From: Microcystis elabens FACHB-917
Lineage (GTDB): Bacteria; Cyanobacteriota; Cyanobacteriia; PCC-6307; Cyanobiaceae
NCBI RefSeq assembly: GCF_014698445.1
Contig: NZ_JACJSZ010000002.1
Coordinates: forward strand, 124,001-188,000
DNA length: 64,000 nucleotides
Direction of reading: 5' to 3'
The notes below the pieces were generated by a model, which was not told the DNA's origin, ran no database searches, and saw nothing but the letters and a program-made list of their open reading frames with translations. Of the stretch, positions 54,405-63,280 are shown piece by piece. Each line of letters opens with the position of its first letter. The stretch's first letter is position 1. Made by a program: the position numbers and the translations under genes.

Positions 54405-55241
54405 TCAGCTGGTTGGTGCGGGGGTCGGGGCTGGCGCCGGAGCAGGGGCGGGTGCGGGTGCGGGTGCGGGGGAGCCTGGAGGGGCAGGGGTTGCCGCTGC
54501 CGGGGCGGCGGCCGGGGCGACGGTGCGGCTGTAGAGGCCGAGGGTGAGCTTCATCACCACCGGGCCGGTGCTGCGGCTGCCTGTGGCACCGTCGGCGGCG
54601 CCATCCTCGGGGAGGGAGAGATTGAGATCGCTCTGCACCACCAGCACATTCAGGGCCTCCAGTCGCCGAAGGAAGGACAGCAGCGACGGGAAGGAGCCTT
54701 TGGCGGACACCAGCAGGGTGCGGAGGGTGAGTCCCTGCAGCGCCAGGGGGTCCTTGGCCGCGGCGCCCTGGGCGGGAGGCGCGGCGCCGGGGGCTCCCGG
54801 CGCAGGGGCGGGCTGGGGAGGGGCTGGCTGAGGGGGGGCGTTGGGGGCCGTGGTGGCGGCGGGCGCCGCGGGCTGGGTGGGCTCGAACAGGGTGAGCTCC
54901 ACACCCGTGGTGCCGGCCTCCCGGTCGAGCATGGCCAGGAAGGTGGACAGGTCGCCGTTGCCCGTGATCAGCCGCTCGATCTTGGCCTTGCTGGCCATGG
55001 CGGCCTCGGTGTTCTCCTGGGTGGTCACCAGCTGCCCCCGCATCAGGGTCACCTGGTCCCGCAGCTGTTCGAGCTCCTGGAGACGCAGGCTGTCGCGCTG
55101 CAGCCCGGCCCAGAGGGGCACCAGAGCCGCCAGCAACACCAGCAGCCCAAGCCCGCCCAGCACGCCCACCGGCAGCAGCAGCCAGATCAGGCGCAGGCTG
55201 GCGACCGGAAGCCGCCTGGCCCCTTGCTGGAGATTGGTCAT
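54405..55241 (-). CDS. pilO: type IV pilus assembly protein PilO
   Basis: 278 residues. One helix near the N-terminus (about 18-40), a coiled coil (QRDSLRLQELEQLRDQVTLM), and a beta domain SFPSLLSFLRRLEALNVLVVQSDLNLS. Two low-complexity Pro/Ala segments are present: about 125-160 and the C-terminal APAPAPAP tail, coded by GGTGCG repeats (54420-54475), a site where strand slippage could change length. It pairs with PilN in the alignment complex. Its ATG overlaps the PilN stop. Confidence 0.85.
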   Translation of the reverse strand: MTNLQQGARRLPVASLRLIWLLLPVGVLGGLGLLVLLAALVPLWAGLQRDSLRLQELEQLRDQVTLMRGQLVTTQENTEAAMASKAKIERLITGNGDLSTFLAMLDREAGTTGVELTLFEPTQPAAPAATTAPNAPPQPAPPQPAPAPGAPGAAPPAQGAAAKDPLALQGLTLRTLLVSAKGSFPSLLSFLRRLEALNVLVVQSDLNLSLPEDGAADGATGSRSTGPVVMKLTLGLYSRTVAPAAAPAAATPAPPGSPAPAPAPAPAPAPAPTPAPTS

Positions 55242-55948
55242 GGGATGAGGCCCTCCGCCTGGAGAAGCTGCAGCCGGCGCGCCATGCCCTCGGATCCCAG
55301 CTGGCGCATGACACCCAGCTGGCGGGCGGGGGGCAGGCTGGCGAACGGTCCGGTCAGCTCGAAGCGCACGGTCGCGGGGCTGGCGGGCGCGGCCTGTCCG
55401 GCCTGCGGCTGGGCGGCAGGATCCCGCTCCAGCTTGACGAGCGCCACTCCCTTGCCCTGCAGAAGGGGGGAGCGGGACAGTTCCAGCTGCAGGGCGTTGA
55501 TGCGGGCGAAGGCCAGGGGATCGACGGCCTGGCCCTTGAGCACCAGGTTCGTGCCCTTCACCTCGGCGCTCTGGAGCTGGATGCCTTCAGGGGTGCGCAG
55601 TTGCAGCTCGGCCAGGAGGGCCGAGGACGTGCGCAGCGTGGTGAGCCCCTCGGTGAGGCTGCGGTTGGTGGCGTTGAGCTGGTTGAGCCTGGCCCGGCTG
55701 GCCGCCATCTGCGCCTGCAGCTGGGTGGACTCGGCCTCGAAGCGGGTGAGCTGGGCGGCCTGCATCCGGACGTACTGAAAGCGGAGGAACACCAGAGCCG
55801 TGGCGCCGACGGACACCCCCAGGACGACCGCCCCGATCAGGGCACCGCGCAACAGCAGGGGCCGACGGTCCACCAGGGCCGAGACCATGCTCTCCTGGCC
55901 GAGTTCCCTGCGCCTCTCCCGCAGCAGATCCAGGATCGGTGCGCTCAT
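55238..55948 (-). CDS. pilN: type IV pilus assembly protein PilN
   Basis: 236 residues. A cytoplasmic N-terminal tail (PILDLLRERRRELGQE, the PilM-binding motif), one helix (LLLRGALIGAVVLGVSVGATALVFL), a coiled coil, and a periplasmic beta domain ending ARRLQLLQAEGLIP. It sits between pilM and pilO with 4-bp overlaps on both sides. Confidence 0.87.
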   Translation of the reverse strand: MSAPILDLLRERRRELGQESMVSALVDRRPLLLRGALIGAVVLGVSVGATALVFLRFQYVRMQAAQLTRFEAESTQLQAQMAASRARLNQLNATNRSLTEGLTTLRTSSALLAELQLRTPEGIQLQSAEVKGTNLVLKGQAVDPLAFARINALQLELSRSPLLQGKGVALVKLERDPAAQPQAGQAAPASPATVRFELTGPFASLPPARQLGVMRQLGSEGMARRLQLLQAEGLIP

Positions 55949-56850
55949 CGGGCCGACTCGACCATCGCCAGGCCCTGGAGGGCCAGGGAGCCGAAGGGTT
56001 CGGGGGTGAGAATCTCGGCCCGCACCCCGAGGGCGTCCTGCAGGTTGTCCTGGCTGGGGAGCGGGGCGCTGAGCAACAGCCTGAGCCGGCGGATGGAGGA
56101 ATCCCGTCGACGGCAGAAGGACACACAGCGGCTGACCTCCCTGACCAGGTCGTCGTCGTCGTCCTGGGGCAGCGGCCAGTCGAACACCGGCTCCGTCCGA
56201 CGCAGCAGCAGCAGCCGGGCCCCGGCCGGAAGCGGATGGATCAGCACGGTCAGCTCCTCCGGCGGAGACACCTCCAGCAGGGAGGCCACGGCCGCCAGTC
56301 GGCAGGACTGGGCCGGGGCCAGCCGCTCCAGCTGCACACCGGCCAGGTTGAAGACGTCGATCCAGTCATCCACCAGCTTTCTCGGGGCCACGGCCAGCAG
56401 CATCCGGGGGGAGGTGCCCGGCAGGGGCCGCAGATCGATCGTGGCCTCCGAGAGGGGGACCGCGAGATTCAGGGGCGGATCGATGGTGCGCAGGGCCGCG
56501 ATGGGGTCGTCGGGGATGGCGTCGATGGGCCAGTCGAGGACACGCCATTGCGCCGCCCCCTCGGGCAGGGAGGCCAGGACAAGGGCATCGAACAGGCCGT
56601 TGCGCACCAGAAGATCGCCGATCAGATCACCGAGGGGTTCCTTCTCCAGGGGCTGGCCATCCAGGCAGGTGAGGGGTGGCAGGGGCAGATCGATGCTCAC
56701 GGCTTCAGGGCCCGATCCCCTGAGCACCTGACCCTTCAGGGAATCGTCCTGAAGCTCCAGCAGCAGCTGACGGGGGAAGAGCTGGGCACGGATGGGCCTC
56801 AGTCGGTCCTCCAGATCCTCCTTCAAGCCGACCAGGCCAGAAAAAACCAA
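55945..56850 (-). CDS. pilM: type IV pilus assembly protein PilM-like
   Basis: 301 residues starting at TTG 56850 (no ATG nearby). An actin-like fold is suggested by LLLELQDDSLKGQVL and by its place in front of pilN, with APRKLVDDWIDVFNLAGVQLERL and a long acidic loop PLPQDDDDDLVREVS. Phosphate-loop motifs of actin are weak, as in other picocyanobacterial PilM-like proteins. It should bind the PilN tail at the membrane's inner face. Confidence 0.75.
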   Translation of the reverse strand: MVFSGLVGLKEDLEDRLRPIRAQLFPRQLLLELQDDSLKGQVLRGSGPEAVSIDLPLPPLTCLDGQPLEKEPLGDLIGDLLVRNGLFDALVLASLPEGAAQWRVLDWPIDAIPDDPIAALRTIDPPLNLAVPLSEATIDLRPLPGTSPRMLLAVAPRKLVDDWIDVFNLAGVQLERLAPAQSCRLAAVASLLEVSPPEELTVLIHPLPAGARLLLLRRTEPVFDWPLPQDDDDDLVREVSRCVSFCRRRDSSIRRLRLLLSAPLPSQDNLQDALGVRAEILTPEPFGSLALQGLAMVESAR

Positions 56851-56883
56851 GGCTCCGATCCGTTGCCTGCGAAAGTTACCGAA

Positions 56884-58071
56884 TCAGGGGCGCCAGGGTG
56901 TCCCCGAACCTACAACTTCCGAAAGCGTCCGGCATCCGTGGTCATCGAGCTGGCGGGACAATCCCTCCAGAATGGAGGGCACAAGTGCGGGGCCTTCGTA
57001 AATCCAACCGGTGTAGATCTGGATCAGGGACGCTCCCGCGCTGATCCGCTCCCAGGCGGCCTCGGCCGAATCGATGCCCCCCACACCGATCAGGGGCAGG
57101 GCCGGACCGGCGGTCGCCCGCAGCCGCCGCAGCACCTCCACCGCCCGCCGCCGCAGAGGCCGGCCGCTCAGCCCTCCGGCCTCCTCCGCCAGGGTGCGGC
57201 CCGTGGCCACCAGCCGTCGACCCTCCAGTCCGAGGCGGTGCACCGAGGTGTTCACGGCGATCACGCCGGCGAGTCCCTCCTCGTAAGCCAGCCGGGCGAT
57301 GGTGTCGATGGCGTCGTCCTCCAGGTCGGGGGCGATCTTGACCAGCAGGGGCGGACAGGCGGGCAGGCGCCGCAGCCGCTCCACCAGGCGGCGGAGCTGG
57401 GCCTCCGCCTGCAGGTCCCGCAGCCCCGGGGTGTTGGGGGAGCTGACATTGATGACGGCATAGTCGGCCAGCGGGGCCAGGAGCTCCAGGGAGGCCGCAT
57501 AGTCGTCCGGGGCCATCTCCAGCGACACCGCCTTCGACTTGCCGAGGTTGATGCCGAGCACCGCGGGCCGCTGCCCGGGGGGGGGCAGGCCCTGACGCTC
57601 CAGGGTGCGTCGCACCGCCCTGGCCCCGTCATTGTTGAAGCCCATCCGGTTGAGTGCCGCCCGTTCCTCGGCCAGCCGGAACAGCCGCGGCCGGGGATTG
57701 CCCGGCTGGGGCTGCCACGTGATGGTGCCCAGTTCGGCAAAGCCGAAGCCGAACCGGTGCCAGATGGCGGCCGCCACCCCGTTCTTGTCGAAGCCGGCGG
57801 CCAGCCCCACCGGATTGGCGAAGCGACAGCCGAACAGGGTCTGCTCCAGGCGGGGGTCGCGCCGCTGCAGCTCCGCCCCGAGGCCCTCCAGGCTGCCGCT
57901 CACCAGGGGCCAGTGGCGCCGCAGGGCCGCCTGGCCGAGGGCCAGGAGGGTCAGGCGGCTCAGCTGCTCGGCATCGGCGCCGTCATCACGACGCAGCAGG
58001 GGCTCGATGAAGCGGGCATAGAGGGCGCCGGTCCCCACCTGGTCGCCGCTGGTCGCTGGCTCCTGCGGCAT
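56884..58071 (-). CDS. pyrD: dihydroorotate dehydrogenase (quinone), class 2
   Basis: 395 residues from ATG 58071. It oxidises dihydroorotate to orotate with quinone as acceptor, fourth step of pyrimidine synthesis. Motifs: [15 protein letters not shown] near 90, [22 protein letters not shown], the class-2 catalytic Ser in [26 protein letters not shown], and FMN-phosphate site [29 protein letters not shown]. An N-terminal helix region for membrane contact is present. It lies 10 bp after rnhA and is likely co-transcribed. Confidence 0.96.
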   Translation of the reverse strand: MPQEPATSGDQVGTGALYARFIEPLLRRDDGADAEQLSRLTLLALGQAALRRHWPLVSGSLEGLGAELQRRDPRLEQTLFGCRFANPVGLAAGFDKNGVAAAIWHRFGFGFAELGTITWQPQPGNPRPRLFRLAEERAALNRMGFNNDGARAVRRTLERQGLPPPGQRPAVLGINLGKSKAVSLEMAPDDYAASLELLAPLADYAVINVSSPNTPGLRDLQAEAQLRRLVERLRRLPACPPLLVKIAPDLEDDAIDTIARLAYEEGLAGVIAVNTSVHRLGLEGRRLVATGRTLAEEAGGLSGRPLRRRAVEVLRRLRATAGPALPLIGVGGIDSAEAAWERISAGASLIQIYTGWIYEGPALVPSILEGLSRQLDDHGCRTLSEVVGSGTPWRP

Positions 58072-58081
58072 CTCGTTCTCC

Positions 58082-58837
58082 TCACGGCGGCGGGCCCAAT
58101 CCTCCCGCGCCGCGCTCCAGGCGCCAGCGCCCTTCCCCCAGGGGTCTGACCAGCCAGTCACGCCAGAGCCAGGGCTCCACCTTGCCTTCGAGCCGGGCCG
58201 TGGGCACCTCCAGCAGCCTGGCCAGCTCCACGGCCCCGAGGCTGTAGCCGCCCGCCGCCAGCCGGTCGGCCAGCTCCAGGCGCGAGAGCAGCTGCAGGAG
58301 CGACGGCGGGGCCGGATCGGGGGACTCGGCCATCGCCGGGGCCTGGGCCATCGCCGCCCCAGCCTCACTCGCCAGGGCCGGGGACTGGCCCCGGGAGAAG
58401 GCGACCGCGATGGCATCGCAGCGGTCGTTGTCCAGATCGCCGCTGTGGCCGCGCACATGGCGCAGCACCAGCCCCGGCAGCCGGGCGGCATCCAGCTGCT
58501 CCCAGAGATCGCGGTTGAGCACCGCCCCGCCGGAGGCGGTGCGCCATCCCTTGCGCTTCCAGCCGGCCATCCACTTCTCGAAACCGTCGATCAGGTAGCG
58601 GCTGTCGGTGCGCAGCACCAGATCCGGGTGGCGCGGCAGCTCCCGCAGGGCCTCCAGCACCGCAAGGGCGGCGGTGAGCTCCATGCGGTTGTTGGTGGTG
58701 GCCGCATCGGCACCCCCCAGCTCCCGGCGGGAGCCGTCCTCGAAACGCAGCAGGGCGCCCCAGCCCCCCGGCCCCGGATTGCCGCTGCAGGCCCCGTCAC
58801 AGGCGGCAGCCACTACCCGCACCGGTCGATCAGCCAT
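58082..58837 (-). CDS. rnhA: ribonuclease HI with C-terminal extension
   Basis: 251 residues from ATG 58837. The catalytic acids are visible in [20 protein letters not shown] (Asp), [13 protein letters not shown] (Glu), [11 protein letters not shown] (Asp) and DLDNDRCD (Asp). It removes RNA from RNA-DNA hybrids. After residue 150 there is an extra domain of about 100 residues ([43 protein letters not shown]), winged-helix-like, not found in the short enterobacterial enzyme. The extension may be a nucleic-acid binding part; similar tails occur in cyanobacteria. Confidence 0.93.
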   Translation of the reverse strand: MADRPVRVVAAACDGACSGNPGPGGWGALLRFEDGSRRELGGADAATTNNRMELTAALAVLEALRELPRHPDLVLRTDSRYLIDGFEKWMAGWKRKGWRTASGGAVLNRDLWEQLDAARLPGLVLRHVRGHSGDLDNDRCDAIAVAFSRGQSPALASEAGAAMAQAPAMAESPDPAPPSLLQLLSRLELADRLAAGGYSLGAVELARLLEVPTARLEGKVEPWLWRDWLVRPLGEGRWRLERGAGGLGPPP

Positions 58838-58910
58838 GGGGTCGTCTTGACGGCATCGCTTGAATAGGCCCCTCTCTCCCGGAGAACGCCCGGGCCCTGG
58901 AGGTGTTCCC

Positions 58911-59690
58911 ATGCAGCGAACCTACCTGGCCCTGGCGGGCCTCGCCCTGGCCGGAGCCGGCCTGCCGCTGGTCCAGCCCCGGCTGGCCTCAGCCTCCGGC
59001 CTGTTCCAGAGCATCGATGTCGATGCCGAGCGGTTCGCGGTGCTGGCCCGCCCGGTGGGCGACGACGACTGGACGCTCCTGGTGCTGGAGCAGCTGACGC
59101 CCCAACCCGCCTGCTGGCAGGCGCGCCCGGACGGTCTGATCGACCCCAGCCTCAACCGCTTCGACTACACGGGTGTCTGCAGCCGCTACCTCGACAGCAA
59201 CGGCTATTCCCTGCGGGTCGCCGAGCAGGACCTGGGCACGAGCTACCGGCTGCGGGTGCAGCAGGTGGGCTCCCGCCTCGAGCTCCAGGCCATCTCCCCG
59301 GGCACCTCGGCCATCCTCGTGGTGGGCAGGGCCGACATCCCCCTGCGTGACCGCGACGGCTTCGTGGCCCTCAGCCTCGAGCCGGGCTGGGATCTGAAGC
59401 GGCGCACCTACGAGGAACGCACGCTGAGTCACATCTACTTCGCCAGCCCCACCCCCCTCGAGCAACTGATCGCCAGCGCCGGCGGCTCCCCCACCTGGCG
59501 CCGGCCCCTCGCCCCCGGCCGTCCCCAACCGCCGGCCCTGTCCCCGGCCGGCGGCCGGGGCGAGGACGGCATGGCCATGGGCAGTTCCGGTCGTGCCATT
59601 GCCCTTCCGGTGATCCCTTACACCGGCACCGGCTCCGGCGACAGCGGTGGCGACAGCAGCGGCAGCGGCAGCGAGCCCGACGGGTTCTGA
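58911..59690 (+). CDS. secreted DUF3747 protein
   Basis: 259 residues from ATG 58911 with GGAGGT 8 bp upstream. A signal peptide ([17 protein letters not shown] ... ASA) leads a domain with [43 protein letters not shown] (paired Cys) and [20 protein letters not shown], characteristic of the cyanobacterial DUF3747 family. The C-terminal 70 residues are Ser/Gly/Pro-rich and likely disordered. Divergent from rnhA, facing the ribosomal cluster. Confidence 0.8.
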   Translation: MQRTYLALAGLALAGAGLPLVQPRLASASGLFQSIDVDAERFAVLARPVGDDDWTLLVLEQLTPQPACWQARPDGLIDPSLNRFDYTGVCSRYLDSNGYSLRVAEQDLGTSYRLRVQQVGSRLELQAISPGTSAILVVGRADIPLRDRDGFVALSLEPGWDLKRRTYEERTLSHIYFASPTPLEQLIASAGGSPTWRRPLAPGRPQPPALSPAGGRGEDGMAMGSSGRAIALPVIPYTGTGSGDSGGDSSGSGSEPDGF

Positions 59691-59775
59691 TCCTTGGCCA
59701 GCTCCGGCCGGTGGCCAGTTGAATCTCCGGACATCCCCGCCGCCATGCCCCTTCCCCCCCGTTTATCTTGATGGA

Positions 59776-59871
59776 GTGAGGAGTGAAGGACGCTCTTCCA
59801 GGGTCGAAACGAGGACAGACTCCCGGAAACGTTCCATCTCCAGAGCCCTGCCTTCGGCGGGGCTCTTTTTT
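59776..59871 (+). ncRNA. candidate Yfr2-like small RNA
   Basis: In the 303-bp gap between DUF3747 and rplL. A -10-like TATCTT (59764-59769) is followed by about 95 bp with two GAAAC-centred motifs (TCGAAACG and CCCGGAAACG) and a strong terminator at the end. Abundant picocyanobacterial Yfr2-type RNAs have this size, two GGAAACA-like loops and a terminal hairpin. Recognition is by pattern only. Confidence 0.45.
59842..59871 (+). terminator. intrinsic terminator
   Basis: AGAGCCCTGCC, loop TTC, GGCGGGGCTCT followed by six T: an 11-bp GC-rich stem with a U-run on the + strand. It ends the candidate small RNA or read-through from the DUF3747 gene. Confidence 0.85.
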
Positions 59872-59993
59872 ATGTTGACGCCAGCTTCAGGCCAGGGGTG
59901 ATCCCCGTGCGGCCCAGACCATGAGAAAGCCGGCCCCGAAGGACCGGCTGACGACGGAGAGGGCTGCCGGACCCGGGGGCCCGGCGACGGGGG

Positions 59994-60380
59994 TCACTTG
60001 ATCGAGACCTTGCCACCCACGTCTTCGATGCTCTTCTTGAGAGCTTCGGCATCGTCCTTGGAGATACCTTCCTTGACGGCCTTGGGAGCGGCTTCGACCA
60101 GGGCCTTGGCTTCGCCGAGACCGAGGCCGGTGGCCTCGCGGACGGCCTTGAGCACCTTGATCTTGGCGGCCGGATCGAAGCCATCGAGGATGACGTCGAA
60201 TTCGGTCTGCTCCTCAGCGACCTCAGCGGCGGCGCCGGGGGCGGCGGCCGCCATGACGACGCCGGCGGAAGCGGCGGCGGACACGCCGAAGGCCTCTTCG
60301 ATCTGCTTGACGAGCTCGGAAGCCTCAAGCAGGGAGAGGGTTTTCAGTTGTTCGAGAATCTGGTCGGTGGTAGCGGACAT
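59994..60380 (-). CDS. rplL: 50S ribosomal protein L7/L12
   Basis: 128 residues. N-terminal dimerisation helices ([22 protein letters not shown]), an alanine-rich hinge ([20 protein letters not shown]), and the C-terminal factor-binding domain ([33 protein letters not shown]). It binds L10 in the ribosomal stalk and recruits translation GTPases. Last gene of the nusG-rplK-rplA-rplJ-rplL cluster, 63 bp after rplJ. Confidence 0.98.
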   Translation of the reverse strand: MSATTDQILEQLKTLSLLEASELVKQIEEAFGVSAAASAGVVMAAAAPGAAAEVAEEQTEFDVILDGFDPAAKIKVLKAVREATGLGLGEAKALVEAAPKAVKEGISKDDAEALKKSIEDVGGKVSIK

Positions 60381-60443
60381 GGGGGGGGAATCAGCAACAG
60401 AACGGGAGGATCGGTGGAGCCGAGGGGTTCGCGGGGTGCGAAC

Positions 60444-60971
60444 TCAGCTGTCGCCGGATTCGGCGTGCTGCTTGAGCGCCCTGGCGAGACCGGACGGAAC
60501 CTCGTTGATGCCCACGGCCAGCTTGGTGGCCAGGCCGTTGATCGCACCGGCGATCTGGGCCATGAGCACCTCCTTGGAGGGCAGATCCCCGATGGCCTGG
60601 ATGTCGGCGGGGGAAAGGAGCCTGCCTTCGAAAAGGCCGCCCTTCACTTCCGACTTCTTGCTGTCCTTCTGGAAGGACTGCAGGGCCTTCACCGCACCGC
60701 CGACATCGCCCTTGACCAGGACGAAGGCGTTGGTGCCGGTGAGCAGGGAATCGAGATCCGACCAGGCGCTGTCACCATCGATGGCGCGGCGCATCAAGGT
60801 GTTTTTGGTCACCTTGCACACACCGTTGCTGGCCTGCAGACGGGTCCGCAGATCAGTCATCTCCTTGATGGTCAGGCCCTTGTAATCGAGGACCAGCGCC
60901 ATTTCGGCTTCACCGAGGAGCCCCTTGAGCTCTTCGACGATCTGTTGCTTGTTCTCCAGCGTGCGGCCCAT
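60444..60971 (-). CDS. rplJ: 50S ribosomal protein L10
   Basis: 175 residues from ATG 60971. [18 protein letters not shown] at the N-terminus, [29 protein letters not shown], and the C-terminal helix that holds L12 dimers ([25 protein letters not shown]). In many bacteria L10 represses its own mRNA by binding the leader; a 259-bp upstream spacer is available here. Confidence 0.97.
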   Translation of the reverse strand: MGRTLENKQQIVEELKGLLGEAEMALVLDYKGLTIKEMTDLRTRLQASNGVCKVTKNTLMRRAIDGDSAWSDLDSLLTGTNAFVLVKGDVGGAVKALQSFQKDSKKSEVKGGLFEGRLLSPADIQAIGDLPSKEVLMAQIAGAINGLATKLAVGINEVPSGLARALKQHAESGDS

Positions 60972-61230
60972 AGGAGGTGGATCGGATCGGGGGAACAAGC
61001 AGGGAACGCGGACCGGACGACCTCCCCTGACGGGGAGCTTCGAGGCCGCTCATCGCTCCGCTCCGATCTGCTGATCTCCGTTGGAGACCCCAGCCCAGGC
61101 AAAAACCAATCGCGTGAACCTCGGCAGGATTTACGGCTGGGAACGACCGATGGGAATCGGCGACCCTGACGACCTGCTGTCTTGGGTGGGGCGCGTGCCC
61201 TTCTGGACGAATCCAGATTTTGAACTTACA
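60972..61230 (-). promoter_or_regulatory. rplJ leader region
   Basis: 259 bp without a gene between the SGNH hydrolase and rplJ. A hairpin CTCCCC-GTCA-GGGGAG (minus sense, 61022-61037) lies about 50 bp before the start, within a long untranslated leader that could hold the L10 autoregulatory site. AT-rich bases near 61210-61225 may be a promoter. Confidence 0.4.
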
Positions 61231-61890
61231 TCACGGCAGGCCCAGCTCCCGCAGCCGTGCCACCCAGCGGGCATAGCCGGCGGCATTGAGATGGACGCCG
61301 TCGACGGTGTAAGCACGCCTGAGGCCGTCGCCATCCGCCATCACCGAGGTGAGATCGACGAAGTCAGCGGCCGGGGTCTGGCGGGCGATCAGCGCGTTGA
61401 GCTCGGCCACCCGGCGGACGCCGTCGTCGCCGCAGCGGAACCGGGCGCAGGGAATGGTGGACTGGATGATCACCCGCGCCCCCGTGCCGATCCGGAGGCC
61501 GGTGCGCAGCCACTGGATGCGGCCGGCGATCCGCCCGGGGTCGTAGCCCCAGACGATGTCGTTGATGCCCACCATCACCAGATAGGTACCGGCCCCGGTA
61601 CGGCGGATCGCCGGCAGGCGGGCCATCAGCTGGAAGCTGGTGTCACCGCTGACCCCCTGGTTGAACACCACGCGGTCCGGAAAGGCCGCCTGCCAGTCCC
61701 CCTGGGCCGTGAGCGAATCGCCGACGAAGGTGACCGGCGAGCGGCGAGGGGTCCCGCTACCCTCGCTCGCCGCCGCCGGCGACGCCTTGGGGGAGGAACT
61801 GGACCTGGAGATCAGGCCCCAGCCCAGCGCCAGCAGCGCCAGGGGCACGACCACCCAGCCAGCGGTCCGCAGCCATGGCGTGGCAGGCAC
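61231..61890 (-). CDS. SGNH/GDSL hydrolase, membrane-anchored
   Basis: 219 residues. An N-terminal helix (WVVVPLALLALGWGLI) is followed by a Ser-rich linker and the SGNH fold: block I FVGDSLTAQGDW with nucleophile Ser, the Gly block GVSGDTSF, Asn block MVGINDIVWGYD, and block V DGVHLNAAGYARW with Asp/His. It should be an esterase or deacylase outside the cytoplasm. It lies between rplA and rplJ, an unusual place, with 9 bp to rplA, so it is expressed with ribosomal genes or as a read-through. Confidence 0.88.
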   Translation of the reverse strand: MPATPWLRTAGWVVVPLALLALGWGLISRSSSSPKASPAAASEGSGTPRRSPVTFVGDSLTAQGDWQAAFPDRVVFNQGVSGDTSFQLMARLPAIRRTGAGTYLVMVGINDIVWGYDPGRIAGRIQWLRTGLRIGTGARVIIQSTIPCARFRCGDDGVRRVAELNALIARQTPAADFVDLTSVMADGDGLRRAYTVDGVHLNAAGYARWVARLRELGLP

Positions 61891-61899
61891 GGCAGGCGC

Positions 61900-62607
61900 T
61901 CAGCTCTCCTGCTTGATGTCCTGGAGCGCGGCGAAATCGACCTGCACCGAGGGACCCATGGTGGAGGTGACGTACAGGCTCCGCCAGTAGCGGCCCTTGG
62001 CGCCGCTGGGCTTGTTGCGGTCGATGGTCTCCTGCAGGGCCTTGAGGTTCTCCAGCAGCCTGGAGGCGGAGAAGCTGGCCTTGCCGAAACGTACGTGGAC
62101 GATGCCGGCCCGGTCGGCCCGGAACTCCAGCTTGCCGGCCTTGAACTCGCTGATGGCGCCGCCCAGATCGGTGGTGACGGTGCCGGCCTTGGGGTTGGGC
62201 ATCAGGCCGCGGGGACCAAGCACCCGGCCGAGCTTGGCCACCTTGGGCATCATGTCGGGGGTGGCGATCAGCAGATCGAAATCGATCGCGCCACCGGCGA
62301 TCTGGTCGACGAGCTCATCATCGCCGGCCAGGTCGGCGCCGGCGGCCTTGGCCTCGGCCACCTTCTCACCGCGGGCGATCACGGCGATGCGCACGGTCTG
62401 GCCGGTGCCGTTGGGCAGGGCCACGGTGGTGCGCAGCTGCTGGTCGGTGTACTTGGGGTCGATGCCGAGGCGCACGTGGGCTTCGATCGTCTCGTCGAAG
62501 CGGGCGGTGGCGTTGTCCTTGACCAGCTCGAGGGCCTCGAGCGGTTCGTAGGCGCGGTCCTCCACCTTGGCGGCGAGGGCGGTGAAGCGTTTGGAGACTT
62601 TTGTCAT
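61900..62607 (-). CDS. rplA: 50S ribosomal protein L1
   Basis: 235 residues from ATG 62607. [28 protein letters not shown]-type segment [11 protein letters not shown], and [25 protein letters not shown] are signatures. It binds 23S rRNA at the E-site stalk and may repress its own operon. 88 bp after rplK. Confidence 0.98.
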   Translation of the reverse strand: MTKVSKRFTALAAKVEDRAYEPLEALELVKDNATARFDETIEAHVRLGIDPKYTDQQLRTTVALPNGTGQTVRIAVIARGEKVAEAKAAGADLAGDDELVDQIAGGAIDFDLLIATPDMMPKVAKLGRVLGPRGLMPNPKAGTVTTDLGGAISEFKAGKLEFRADRAGIVHVRFGKASFSASRLLENLKALQETIDRNKPSGAKGRYWRSLYVTSTMGPSVQVDFAALQDIKQES

Positions 62608-62695
62608 GGCGGTAAGGGGTGCGGACGACCGTGGAGGGTCTCCCCCGAAAAGGTGAAGCGGAAAGTGAACGGAAGGGAACGACGGCCGGTGGCGG

Positions 62696-63121
62696 TCAGT
62701 CCCTGACGGCGACGCCCATGTTGCGGGCGGTGCCTTCGATGATGCGCATGGCCGACTCGACGCTGGTGCAGTTGAGGTCGGGCAGCTTGGTCTTGGCGAT
62801 CTCCTCGAGCTGGGCGCGGCTGATGGCACCCACCGCTCCCTTGGCGGACGTGGCGGCACCCTTGTCGATGCCGGCCGCCTTGGAGATCAGCACCGAGGCG
62901 GGCGGGGTCTTGGTGATGAAGGTGAAGCTGCGGTCTTCGAAGACCGAGATCTCCACCGGAATCACGTACCCGGCCTTCTCCTGGGTGCGGGCGTTGTACT
63001 CCTTGCAGAACGCCATGATGTTGACCCCGTGCTGACCGAGGGCAGGGCCCACCGGTGGTGCGGGGTTGGCTTTGCCGGCCTGGAGGGCCAGCTTGATCAC
63101 AGCTACGACTTTCTTGGCCAT
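62696..63121 (-). CDS. rplK: 50S ribosomal protein L11
   Basis: 141 residues, exact family size. [43 protein letters not shown] and the C-terminal RNA-binding part ending [12 protein letters not shown]. It sits at the GTPase-associated centre with L10/L12. Its leader holds the tandem hairpins at 63134-63182. Confidence 0.98.
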   Translation of the reverse strand: MAKKVVAVIKLALQAGKANPAPPVGPALGQHGVNIMAFCKEYNARTQEKAGYVIPVEISVFEDRSFTFITKTPPASVLISKAAGIDKGAATSAKGAVGAISRAQLEEIAKTKLPDLNCTSVESAMRIIEGTARNMGVAVRD

Positions 63122-63133
63122 CGGCTGGGCTGG

Positions 63134-63182
63134 GGGACGAAACTCCCTCGCGGGAGTGCGGGACGAAACTCCCTCGCGGGAG
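63134..63182. repeat. tandem 23-bp direct repeat with hairpins, rplK leader
   Basis: Two identical 23-bp units (63134-63156 and 63160-63182), each containing CTCCC-TCGC-GGGAG, a 5-bp stem with a four-base loop. They lie 12-60 bp upstream of the rplK start in the mRNA leader. Confidence 0.75.
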
Positions 63183-63221
63183 GCTTGCGGATCGTCGGGG
63201 CGGTGGCCGGCCCGGCGGCGT

Positions 63222-63253
63222 GGCGGCCCCGGAAGGGACCACCCGGGGCCGCC
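63222..63253 (-). terminator. GC-rich inverted repeat between nusG and rplK
   Basis: A perfect 11-bp inverted repeat, GGCGGCCCCGG / CCGGGGCCGCC, with a 10-base loop. There is no U-run, so it is either an attenuator, an RNA stabiliser or a weak terminator after nusG. Confidence 0.4.
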
Positions 63254-63280
63254 CTCCGCAGGGAGGCGGCCGCCGCTCGA

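Noticed and set aside
54420-54475. GGTGCG repeat as a CRISPR-like or minisatellite array
   Set aside because: It is the Ala-Pro coding tail of PilO; no spacers.
55939-58149. 736-residue plus-strand frame over pilM and pyrD
   Set aside because: Antisense shadow; pilM and pyrD on the minus strand have clear family motifs.
61081-62706. 541-residue plus-strand frame over rplA and the hydrolase
   Set aside because: Antisense of two well-recognised genes.
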